Positions 34,762 through 41,480 of a stretch of 49,979 nt of DNA are shown one piece after another (position 1 is the stretch's first letter; every line of letters starts with the position of its first letter). The notes under the pieces were generated by a model. The model was not told where the DNA came from and searched no databases. It worked only from the letters and a program-made list of their open reading frames with translations. The position numbers and the translations under genes were made by a program. The stretch is taken from the NCBI GenBank assembly GCA_030656145.1, contig JAUSOF010000068.1, positions 1 to 49,979 on the forward strand. The letters are read 5' to 3'. The stretch comes from Pseudomonas sp. GTDB taxonomy: Bacteria > Pseudomonadota > Gammaproteobacteria > Pseudomonadales > Pseudomonadaceae.

Positions 34762-35387
34762 TAATTGCCCTCCACGGCATCAATCAAAAGGTCCAACTGC
34801 GCAGCGGTGTTGCGGCACTGCTCGGCGTAGCGGACGTGGTGCTCCAAGAGCTGGCGCTGGCTGATACCTGATGCGAGTTGCTCAGCGGCTCGGGCTTCGG
34901 CGGCCTGCGCAGCAGTTCTGCCGGCATCTGCGGCTTGGGGCACTCGAGCGCCGCTGGCTTCGTCATAAACGCGCAGCCAGCCAGCAGTGAACACGCAAGC
35001 AGGCAGAGGCCTAGGCGGCGTATCGAGCGCCTCCCGATAGAGGTCGTTAACACGGGCAATCTCCCCTGTGAGGCGGTCAGTGGTTTCGCGGTGGGTGCGT
35101 TGTTGCGCGGCCAGATCGGCGGCAAGCTGGTCGTTGCGGGCTTGTTCTGCCTGCAGGTGTTTGGCTGCTTGTTTGGCACTGGCTTCGGCAGCGCGAGCGC
35201 GCACAGTTTCAGCCTCGGCATGCTCGCGGCGCAGCTGTTCCAGGGCGGCAAGGCCTTCGCTGTGTGCCAGGCCGTAGCCCTTGCGATGCTCGGCGCGCTG
35301 CATGGCTTCGACCATCAGCACGGCCGCACCGATCAGCAGCAAGGGCAGCAGGCCGGCCAGGACGCCGCGCAGGGTCAGGCCGCTCAT
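34761..35387 (-). CDS. Rz: Inner-membrane spanin Rz (Mu gp23-like)
   Basis: 208 aa from the ATG at 35387, which overlaps the endolysin TGA as ATGA. An N-terminal anchor (about 8-27, VLAGLLPLLLIGAAVLMVEA) is followed by a long alanine/glutamate-rich coiled coil spanning the periplasm. Together with Rz1, encoded inside it in another frame, it fuses inner and outer membranes at the last step of lysis. Confidence 0.85.
   Translation of the reverse strand: MSGLTLRGVLAGLLPLLLIGAAVLMVEAMQRAEHRKGYGLAHSEGLAALEQLRREHAEAETVRARAAEASAKQAAKHLQAEQARNDQLAADLAAQQRTHRETTDRLTGEIARVNDLYREALDTPPRPLPACVFTAGWLRVYDEASGARVPQAADAGRTAAQAAEARAAEQLASGISQRQLLEHHVRYAEQCRNTAAQLDLLIDAVEGN
34784..35053 (-). CDS. Rz1: Outer-membrane spanin lipoprotein Rz1, nested in Rz
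   Basis: 89 aa in a different frame from Rz, lying wholly within it. A GTG at 35053 has GGGGAG 7 nt upstream. The signal ends in a lipobox LLAGC with the lipidated cysteine at residue 27. The mature part is short and proline-rich (CPKPQMPAELLRRPPKPEPL), typical of o-spanins. The longer open frame to 35251 lacks a sensible signal peptide, so the internal GTG is preferred. Confidence 0.8.
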   Translation of the reverse strand: MLTTSIGRRSIRRLGLCLLACSLLAGCAFMTKPAALECPKPQMPAELLRRPPKPEPLSNSHQVSASASSWSTTSATPSSAATPLRSWTF

Positions 35388-35839
35388 AAGGCCACCTCGC
35401 ACAGCTGCCGCTCAGCGGTGCGGCGCTTGACCAGGCCGGCCAGCTTTCTGCCCTTGGCATAGACCCAGCGGCTCAGCTCGGCGCAGGCGCCGGCCACATC
35501 GCCGGCATTCAGTTTGCGCAACAGGGTCGACGTGGCGAACGCACCAGCACCGACGTTGTAAACGAAGGAGCCGAGGGCGGCGCGGCGGGTGTCTGGTTGT
35601 GGCTGCTTGGTCAGTCGGTCGACGCTGGTGATGGCGGCACCCAATTCGGCGGCCAGCAAGGCGTCGCATTCAGCATCGGTGGCCGTCTGCCCCAGCTCAA
35701 CGCCCTGGGTGATGCCATCGCAGATGGTCGGAATGCCCACCGGGTCAAGGTATGCCAGCAGGCTGCGGCCCTCGAAGTAGCCGACCAGGGGAATGGAGAT
35801 GACGAGAGCGCCGGCCAGGGCGCGAGCCTTCAGGCTCAT
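35384..35839 (-). CDS. SAR endolysin (GH24 lysozyme)
   Basis: 151 aa. The N-terminus (about 6-22, ALAGALVISIPLVGYF) is a weakly hydrophobic signal-anchor-release segment. The catalytic triad E23-x8-D32-x5-T38 matches phage 21/P1-type muramidases, and it ends with KLAGLVKRRTAERQLCE. It is secreted by Sec, stays membrane-tethered and inactive, then is released when the membrane collapses and cuts peptidoglycan. It overlaps the gene before it and Rz after it by 4 bp each. Confidence 0.9.
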   Translation of the reverse strand: MSLKARALAGALVISIPLVGYFEGRSLLAYLDPVGIPTICDGITQGVELGQTATDAECDALLAAELGAAITSVDRLTKQPQPDTRRAALGSFVYNVGAGAFATSTLLRKLNAGDVAGACAELSRWVYAKGRKLAGLVKRRTAERQLCEVAL

Positions 35840-36171
35840 GCTGCCCCCTTGCCGAGAACAGCACGCAGGCCGGCAAGGTGCTTGTTGCCCACATCGAGTT
35901 CGGAGTTCTTGTGGTGGGTGATGCTGCTGGTCGCTTCCCGGCGTGGCGCGGCGGGTGGTCGCTCGCGGGCCAGATGCGCTCGCCCGGCTTGGTGTTGGCG
36001 GTAGGCGGCGATTTTGGCAAAGGCGCTTTGCACATGCTCTCGCACCTGGTCGCGCCAGTGCGCAGGGCAGAGCTGCAATAGTTCGGCACGGCGCTTGCGC
36101 AACGGCTCGGCCAGGATGGCGGCGGCGTAGTCGCGGGGGTGGCGCAGTGCTTGGGGGGCTTGAGTCTTCAT
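35836..36171 (-). CDS. First gene of the lysis/late operon, unknown function
   Basis: 111 aa, basic and arginine/histidine-rich, no membrane helix, so not a holin. LQLCPAHWRDQVREHVQSAFAKIA is its most distinctive part. The ATG at 36171 is embedded in the repeated dyad element and is overlapped by a Met-Ala-Ala-stop mini-frame. It overlaps the endolysin start by 4 bp. Not identified. Confidence 0.6.
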   Translation of the reverse strand: MKTQAPQALRHPRDYAAAILAEPLRKRRAELLQLCPAHWRDQVREHVQSAFAKIAAYRQHQAGRAHLARERPPAAPRREATSSITHHKNSELDVGNKHLAGLRAVLGKGAA

Positions 36172-36223
36172 GCCGCCATAGTCGGCGGTATGTGGGGAGG
36201 GGTTTAGAGGAAGGGGTTCAGTG
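36167..36223. repeat. Cargo-boundary repeat, copy 2
   Basis: 57 bp matching 26544-26601 with only a few differences. It contains the start codon of the next phage gene, the dyad (ATGCCGCC and GGCGGTAT around ATAGTC, 36170-36191) and codons for N-P-F-L-stop. Here those codons lie just downstream of, and in frame with, the stop of the 238-aa cargo gene. Confidence 0.85.
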
Positions 36224-36236
36224 GGTGAACCAGGAC

Positions 36237-36953
36237 TTAATTCTCAGGTGGCACGGCTCTTCCAGCAAATTCTGCAGGGCGACCATCGTTGTACACTACC
36301 TTTGCCCATAACCCCTTGGATTTAATAAACGATCTCAACTCGTCAGCACCTATTTTCCCGGTTACAAAATCATCTACGATTGAATTAAGATCGGTGCGCT
36401 CAGCTACGGGAAGGCCGGGCCAGCCGATGATGCCGTCAATCTGAACCCGGAGATAGTCCGCAATCATCCCCAGCTTGTCGTAGACCTCCAGACGATCCTC
36501 TAACGCCTCCTGAAAAATTGTCCATCCAATGTGACAGTAGTCGCTACAGGTGTGCCAATGGGAGGAAAGCTGGCCCACTTGCGGAGTCGCAAAACTCCTT
36601 TCGATGCCTAGTTCATCAAAAAAAATGCGCACTAAATCAAATTGGCGATCAATCCTTAGCTGATTTCCCCCGACCCTGTAGATGAACTGTTCCATACGTT
36701 TGAGAGAATGTGACGCATGGATAGCATCTTCCATAGTGGCGTGCTCTCCCTCCAGTTGAAACCAATACTGAAAAGCCAAGCGCTCTAGTGCCAACCTGAA
36801 CTCAAATGCAGCATACGAAGCTGCAATTGAGCTTTCGCAATCTCTGGCTTTCTTGAGCCAGTTGTTCCCAAGCTCCCAATGATGATTAAGGTCGGAGGCT
36901 CTTTGACCAGTAAAGTCCATGTAAATCTCCCTAAATAGAGCTCTGCGCTTCAT
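36237..36953 (-). CDS. Cargo protein of unknown function next to mor
   Basis: 238 aa, AT-rich compared with neighbours, mostly helical, no signal or membrane helix. Features include ASYAAFEFRLALERLAFQYW and a His/Cys stretch WHTCSDYCHIGW. It is 3 bp after mor but its base composition and the boundary repeat mark it as inserted cargo. After its stop the frame continues ten codons to NPFL-stop, the same ending as the cargo protein at 26582-27331. No family recognised; a defence, anti-defence or lysogenic-conversion role is a guess from position. Confidence 0.6.
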   Translation of the reverse strand: MKRRALFREIYMDFTGQRASDLNHHWELGNNWLKKARDCESSIAASYAAFEFRLALERLAFQYWFQLEGEHATMEDAIHASHSLKRMEQFIYRVGGNQLRIDRQFDLVRIFFDELGIERSFATPQVGQLSSHWHTCSDYCHIGWTIFQEALEDRLEVYDKLGMIADYLRVQIDGIIGWPGLPVAERTDLNSIVDDFVTGKIGADELRSFIKSKGLWAKVVYNDGRPAEFAGRAVPPEN

Positions 36954-36956
36954 AAA

Positions 36957-37406
36957 TCAGCAAAGCAGGTCTTGTTGGGGTTCTAGATACTGCTTAAGGA
37001 TGAACCAGACACGACGATCACTGAGCTTATACGCCCTGGCCAGCTCAGCCACCACTGTATTGGCGGTAATGCCCTCGCGCACCGCCTGCTCGAACTGGCG
37101 GTGGATTTCCAGGTCGCGCAGCCGACGCAGGGCGGCCGCGCACTGAGGGATATAAATTTTTCCGCCACCCAAGTGATTGGTCAGCAGGGCAGCAGCCTCC
37201 TCGCCGAGAATGTCGCCCAACGCCGCCACCTTAATTTGACCGTTGCGATTTGTCCCCTTGGCAAATTCCCAGGTTGTTCCGCCCAACTCGCTGACCAGGC
37301 GCAAGGCACTGGGCAGTCCGACTACACGGGCAATCTCGCGCACATGCGCCGGCAACGGCAGTTGCTCTTCCAGCTTCTGCAACTGTTCCAGGTCCTTAGG
37401 TTTCAC
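36957..37406 (-). CDS. mor: Middle/late transcription activator, Mor/C family
   Basis: 149 aa. The second half (ALRRLRDLEIHRQFEQAVREGITANTVVAELARAYKLSDRRVWFILKQ) is the Mor/C helix-turn-helix, and the first half is the dimerisation region (EIARVVGLPSALRLVSELGGTTWEFAKG). Family members bind dyads next to weak promoters and recruit RNA polymerase. It overlaps gemA by 4 bp, as in Mu. It probably switches on the late genes to its left. Confidence 0.9.
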   Translation of the reverse strand: MKPKDLEQLQKLEEQLPLPAHVREIARVVGLPSALRLVSELGGTTWEFAKGTNRNGQIKVAALGDILGEEAAALLTNHLGGGKIYIPQCAAALRRLRDLEIHRQFEQAVREGITANTVVAELARAYKLSDRRVWFILKQYLEPQQDLLC

Positions 37407-37807
37407 TCCGTTGGCCTCCCGTGGCGCTTCGCGTCATAGCCAAGCGCCGCGATCAGGCGGCGCAGCTGGTCACCATCGCACCACTCGACGCGCTCTACCT
37501 TAAACATGCGCAGCGCCATGGCATCGGCATAGGCCCAGGGGCGTTTGGCTTCGGCGAGGTACGCCTCGATCTTGACGATCATGGCGGCCTTGTCTGGCGC
37601 CGCCTTCGGTGCCTTGCGACCGGCCTTCTTCGTCGGAAGAGGCTTGAAGCCCAGGCGCTCGAACTCGGCGAGCACGGCGCCGATCTGGCGCGTGTTCAGG
37701 TCTTTGGCACTGCGCACGCCGGCAATACGGGCCAGCAGGGCTCGATAGGTTTCGTCATCCAGGCCGAGCTGGGCCTTGGCTACGTGGATCTTGGCGAGGG
37801 TGCTCAT
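37403..37807 (-). CDS. gemA: Regulatory protein GemA (Mu gp16, DUF1018)
   Basis: 134 aa. LAKIHVAKAQLGLDDETYRALLARIAGVRSAKDL and WCDGDQLRRLIAALGYDAKRHGR are diagnostic for DUF1018. Mu GemA alters host gene expression and DNA supercoiling in early infection. It is followed by mor with a 4-bp overlap and preceded by a small gene with a 4-bp overlap. Confidence 0.92.
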   Translation of the reverse strand: MSTLAKIHVAKAQLGLDDETYRALLARIAGVRSAKDLNTRQIGAVLAEFERLGFKPLPTKKAGRKAPKAAPDKAAMIVKIEAYLAEAKRPWAYADAMALRMFKVERVEWCDGDQLRRLIAALGYDAKRHGRPTE

Positions 37808-38100
37808 ACCGGGTTCCTCGGGTTCATGGCTTCGCGGAAGGAGGCAAGGTCGCGCCGGGCCAGCCCAGCCATGAAACGAAGAGCCAGGGTTACCGCCTCG
37901 GCGGTTTCGTGGTACTCGCCGGCCTGGCTGATGCAGTTGATATCGGCAGCCGTACCGGCGCCGATCTTCAGCTTGAACTTGGTCTCGCCGATGGCCTCGG
38001 CACGCTGGCGGGCAAGCTTGCGCCGCCGCGCCGACCGCTCACGGGCCAGGCGCTTCTTCCGCTCGGGTTTGGTTTCTTGGGTCATCGTTTGGCTGCTCAT
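37804..38100 (-). CDS. Early phage protein, unknown
   Basis: 98 aa. A very basic N-terminal helix (KKRLARERSARRRKLARQRAEA) is followed by a small domain with CISQAGEYHETAEAVTLALRFMAGLA. It overlaps gemA by 4 bp. Not recognised; possibly nucleic-acid binding because of its basic helix. Confidence 0.6.
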   Translation of the reverse strand: MSSQTMTQETKPERKKRLARERSARRRKLARQRAEAIGETKFKLKIGAGTAADINCISQAGEYHETAEAVTLALRFMAGLARRDLASFREAMNPRNPV

Positions 38101-38155
38101 CAGTACCGGGCAACCATGCCCGGCAGACCGCCCCAGTTGCCCAGGGCGGTTTCGC

Positions 38156-38371
38156 TTAGTGAATGGTGGTGCCGGGAGGAATGCTGGCCTCGGCGCGGCG
38201 TACCTGGCATTGCGGGCAGTTACAGTCGCCGCGTCTCACCGCGAAGGATCGAGCAAGCTCAATCATCCCGAGGGCGGTCATGCCGGCCAGGCTTGTCGCC
38301 GGCCCTGTGCTGGCCATGCTGATGCTAAGGCCTCCGTCTTCGTCGCTGATGGTTATGGTGTGCTTAGCCAT
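38156..38371 (-). CDS. Small early protein with Cys pair
   Basis: 71 aa from the ATG at 38371 (MAKHTITISDEDGGLSISM). It ends with RRGDCNCPQCQVRRAE, a tight C-x-C-x-x-C group that could bind zinc. It lies in the early operon between the HTH gene and the basic protein. Function unknown. Confidence 0.55.
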   Translation of the reverse strand: MAKHTITISDEDGGLSISMASTGPATSLAGMTALGMIELARSFAVRRGDCNCPQCQVRRAEASIPPGTTIH

Positions 38372-38379
38372 GCGGCCTC

Positions 38380-38811
38380 CTAGCGCTGTGCGCGAAAACT
38401 GATGTGGTAGTCGCGGGCCAGCTGGCGCACGCGCTTTTCGGTCATGTGCAACTTCTTGGCGATCCACTTTGGCGAGTCGCCCAGGGTGGCGGCTTCCATG
38501 ACCAGGGCAGCCTGCTTGACCTCTACGTCATCGTCTTGGGCAGGCGAACGCTCCACCGCCTTCGGCTCAGGCACCGGCAGTTGCACAGGCTCAGCCGCAG
38601 GTGGCTGGTACAGGTGGGCATAGACCGGCGTGCGCTCGGGGTTGATGACAAAGGTGGTCGGTGCATCGCTCATCTGGTAGCCGATCTGTTCGACCTGGCC
38701 ACCCTTGGCCAGGAACGCCTGGGTGGCCTGTTCAAGCCGTAGGCGCTCGGCGTCTTGCAGCGTCGAGTGCCGCGGCAGTGGGTCGTGGCGGGTGTCGTGG
38801 TAGCGCTGCAT
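38380..38811 (-). CDS. Early phage HTH protein
   Basis: 143 aa from the ATG at 38811. The C-terminal third (AATLGDSPKWIAKKLHMTEKRVRQLARDYHI) is a clear helix-turn-helix. The middle is proline-rich. It starts 1 bp after the DUF3164 gene. Likely DNA binding; target unknown. Confidence 0.65.
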   Translation of the reverse strand: MQRYHDTRHDPLPRHSTLQDAERLRLEQATQAFLAKGGQVEQIGYQMSDAPTTFVINPERTPVYAHLYQPPAAEPVQLPVPEPKAVERSPAQDDDVEVKQAALVMEAATLGDSPKWIAKKLHMTEKRVRQLARDYHISFRAQR

Positions 38812-38812
38812 G

Positions 38813-39433
38813 TCACACCCCCGCAATATCAAGGCTGATTGGCTGGTACTGATCGGTGTCACCGACCCGCTCATAGATGCGGATATAGGATTTGGAACCG
38901 ACCACCTGGCAGGCTTCGCCGATGGCCGTCATCGCCCGCTGCCAGCGTTCGTCGGCAATCTCCAGGCGGCGCAGGGCCAGCACCCTGGCTGTACGGATTT
39001 CGCCCTTGGTGTCGGCGCGGAACGCATCGTTGACTAGGGTGACAACTTCCGGCCGGGCGCCTTGCGTCCACTCGCGCAGGCATTCGTCGATCAGCGAGCG
39101 CGCGGCCTGCAGGCGCTCGTCCAGGGCGATGCTTTCCTGTACGGCCAACTGGATCTTGTAGCGCCCGTCGAAGCTGAGCAGGGTGACGTTGCCCTTCTTG
39201 CCGCCGACCTTGGCGCCGTATTGCTCGAAGCTCAGCTCGATGAAGGCCTTGATGTCGCCGAAGGCGGCGGTCTTGAAGTCGGTCAGCTTGCCGCTCAGCA
39301 CGCTGGCGCGGTCGACCAGGTGATTCACCAGGTGGTCGCGCTCGATGTCGATTGGCTTGATCATGCTTTCAGGAATCAGGCGGCCCTGGCCGTCTTGCCG
39401 GAAGCCAGCGGGGATCTGCGGTTGTGCATTCAT
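38813..39433 (-). CDS. DUF3164 family protein
   Basis: 206 aa. GFRQDGQGRLIPESMIKPIDIERDHLVNHLV at the N-terminus and ALDERLQAARSLIDECLREWTQGA in the middle are typical of DUF3164, found in the early region of Mu-like phages. The function is unknown; early position suggests a role in replication or host takeover. Confidence 0.85.
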   Translation of the reverse strand: MNAQPQIPAGFRQDGQGRLIPESMIKPIDIERDHLVNHLVDRASVLSGKLTDFKTAAFGDIKAFIELSFEQYGAKVGGKKGNVTLLSFDGRYKIQLAVQESIALDERLQAARSLIDECLREWTQGARPEVVTLVNDAFRADTKGEIRTARVLALRRLEIADERWQRAMTAIGEACQVVGSKSYIRIYERVGDTDQYQPISLDIAGV

Positions 39434-39443
39434 ATCGTTGTCC

Positions 39444-39770
39444 TCAATGGAAAGTCAGGTCGATGCCGGCAAATTCGGCCGGGCGGGTGTAGCTGATCGG
39501 TTCGCGCCATTCCAGGGTTACGCCCTGGAACAACACGGTGTAGCGGGTGCTGCCGGCCGAGCCGTGGCGTTGGTAGCCCTCGGTCAGGCGCTTGCTTTGC
39601 AGGCTCTGGCCGTCGGCGGGGCTGATCACCAGGAGGTTGTCCTGGGGAACGATGCGCTGCAGGCGGATGCCCATGGCCTGCAGATTGCGGGCGGCGCTGT
39701 TGAACACGCGCAGACGCTCGGCGTACTGCGGGGTCAGCACTTTTAGGGGGCGTTCAGTGAGTCCGAGCAT
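39444..39770 (-). CDS. Early phage protein, unknown
   Basis: 108 aa. The N-terminal part (TPQYAERLRVFNSAARNLQAMGIRLQRI) is helical and the rest is beta-type with VLFQGVTLEWRE. It overlaps the preceding gene by 17 bp. Not identified. Confidence 0.6.
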   Translation of the reverse strand: MLGLTERPLKVLTPQYAERLRVFNSAARNLQAMGIRLQRIVPQDNLLVISPADGQSLQSKRLTEGYQRHGSAGSTRYTVLFQGVTLEWREPISYTRPAEFAGIDLTFH

Positions 39771-40146
39771 GGTGCTTCTCCTGGGCGTTGCCGCCGCTGC
39801 TGCAGGTAGGGTTGAAGGCGCAGTGTTGGCAGGCTTTCCAGTGCTGCATGGCCTGCGGGTTATGGGTGGGCGCGGGCTTTTCGCGGTAGCTTTGGCACTG
39901 ATCGGCGCTGATCTCTTCTCCCATGGCTACGCAGTCGAGGCGCCCCAGCACGTTCATCACCCGGCGCTCGACACCGGCAGTGCTCGGCGATGGGTAGCGG
40001 TTGGCGAGCACCAGGCTGACGGCTGTGCGGCTCATGCCGATGCGCCGGCCGGTCTTGGTCATGTTGCTGCGGGCGACTTCGGCACCGAGTAGTTGGACGA
40101 ACAGCGGCGGCTGCTCGCCCCAGGCTTGCAGGCGGGCGGCGCTCAT
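39754..40146 (-). CDS. Early HTH protein with C-terminal cysteine cluster
   Basis: 130 aa. SNMTKTGRRIGMSRTAVSLVLANRY is a LacI/XRE-style helix-turn-helix. The C-terminal WKACQHCAFNPTC is C-x2-C-x6-C and may bind a metal with a further ligand. It overlaps the upstream gene by 4 bp. Likely a small DNA-binding regulator of the transposition region. Confidence 0.65.
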   Translation of the reverse strand: MSAARLQAWGEQPPLFVQLLGAEVARSNMTKTGRRIGMSRTAVSLVLANRYPSPSTAGVERRVMNVLGRLDCVAMGEEISADQCQSYREKPAPTHNPQAMQHWKACQHCAFNPTCSSGGNAQEKHHARTH

Positions 40147-40742
40147 AGATCCACCTCAGGTTCCTGGCGGAACACCACTTCGCCCAGGTTGGGGTCGAAC
40201 ACCTGGCCGATGCGCTGGATCATCGGTGGGCGTGGCCCTGTATTTTTGCCGGGGGCCAGGCGATACCGCGCATATTTGCCGGGCGAGCCCTCAGCTACGC
40301 AGACCAGGTAACCCGCTCGGCGTAGCCAGCCGAGGTATGAAACCGCCGCATTAATGCTGATCGCTACGCCACTGGCGCCGGCATTGGTTGCCAGTTCGTG
40401 GGCATCGACCTCGCCGATGATGCGCAGGCTGCGCCACATCGCCTCGACACCATGCCCATGTGTACTCGGGCTGCCGTCCCGGTTGAGTCGCGGCGCTTCG
40501 ACACCGATATCGCGCAGCAGTGGATAGACCGCCGTGGCATAGCTGCGGCCCTTACGCGCCACGTAGCCGCCCGCGATCAGGCAGCGCAGGCAGCCCAACA
40601 CCGAGGCGTCGTCGACGCCGGACTTACGCGCCAGTTGGTAAACGCTGAGACCGTCGCGGTGCTGGCGAAGGGCTTCCCATACGCGCTGGCGGGGGCTTTT
40701 ACCGCCCACCATCAGCAAGTGGGCGGGTTTGCTTCCTGCCAT
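40143..40742 (-). CDS. Winged-helix regulator downstream of the MuB-like gene
   Basis: 199 aa from the ATG at 40742, overlapping the stop of the MuB-like gene (TAATG). It appears to have two winged-helix units: RQRVWEALRQHRDGLSVYQLARKSGVDDASVLGCLRCLIAGGYV and a second around residues 110-155 (WRSLRIIGEVDAHELATNAG). Probably a DNA-binding accessory of replication or early control. Confidence 0.65.
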   Translation of the reverse strand: MAGSKPAHLLMVGGKSPRQRVWEALRQHRDGLSVYQLARKSGVDDASVLGCLRCLIAGGYVARKGRSYATAVYPLLRDIGVEAPRLNRDGSPSTHGHGVEAMWRSLRIIGEVDAHELATNAGASGVAISINAAVSYLGWLRRAGYLVCVAEGSPGKYARYRLAPGKNTGPRPPMIQRIGQVFDPNLGEVVFRQEPEVDL

Positions 40743-41464
40743 TACAGGCCCCTCCGTGCTGGCGCTTCGCCGGTGAACCAGCCGCGTTTGCCCCAGGCGG
40801 CCAAGTCCATGCCGTCTACGCACAGGGCTTGGGTTTCGGAGTGCACCTTGTAGAGGTTGACCGCGATCCGCCGTAGGCAACCGCGCACCGCCTTGCGCAG
40901 ATCTTCCAGCAGGTCGTCGTCCAGGGTGATTTTCGGGTAGGTGACGCGGGCCAGCTGCTGCATATCGATCAGGGTTGCCGGTTGCGCCGGCACCCACTCC
41001 AGCACCCGGTTATGCAGGCGTTCCAGCTTGGCCAGGCTGCTCGGTACCCGCTCCTCACCAATCAACACGATGGTGCCCTGGCTGGCGTTGTACAGGTCGG
41101 TCAGGATGTTGGCCGCCGACTTGTCGAGCAGGTATTGCACATCGTCAACGATCAGCGGGCGACCGCTACGGCTGAGCTGTTCGGCCACCTGGTCGACCAT
41201 GTCGGACAGGGTGCGCGCCGGGTTGATGGCCATCTCGCGCAGCACTGCCTTGAGAAACGCCATTTTGGTCCAGGTGTCGCGGCACTCGACGTAATAGGCG
41301 CGGTGCTGATTGGCGGCCCAGGCAGCAGCCACGCTCTTGCCCAGGCCGCTGGGGCCGTACTTCACCACCAGGCCGGGCAGGCCCTGCGGGCGCAACATGG
41401 CGCGCTCGATGGCGCTGGCCAGCAGGCCCACGTTGGTCAACGGTACGATTTTGGAAACACTCAT
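40742..41464 (-). CDS. Transposition ATPase (MuB-like, AAA+)
   Basis: 240 aa from the ATG at 41464, with GGGAG upstream; the longer open frame is upstream shadow sequence. Walker A GPSGLGKS at 37-44, Walker B PLIVDD at 102-107. It binds target DNA as an ATP-dependent filament, delivers it to the transposase and gives target immunity. It follows the transposase gene by 16 bp, as in Mu A-B. Confidence 0.9.
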   Translation of the reverse strand: MSVSKIVPLTNVGLLASAIERAMLRPQGLPGLVVKYGPSGLGKSVAAAWAANQHRAYYVECRDTWTKMAFLKAVLREMAINPARTLSDMVDQVAEQLSRSGRPLIVDDVQYLLDKSAANILTDLYNASQGTIVLIGEERVPSSLAKLERLHNRVLEWVPAQPATLIDMQQLARVTYPKITLDDDLLEDLRKAVRGCLRRIAVNLYKVHSETQALCVDGMDLAAWGKRGWFTGEAPARRGL

Positions 41465-41480
41465 TTTGTAGCTCCCTTGG

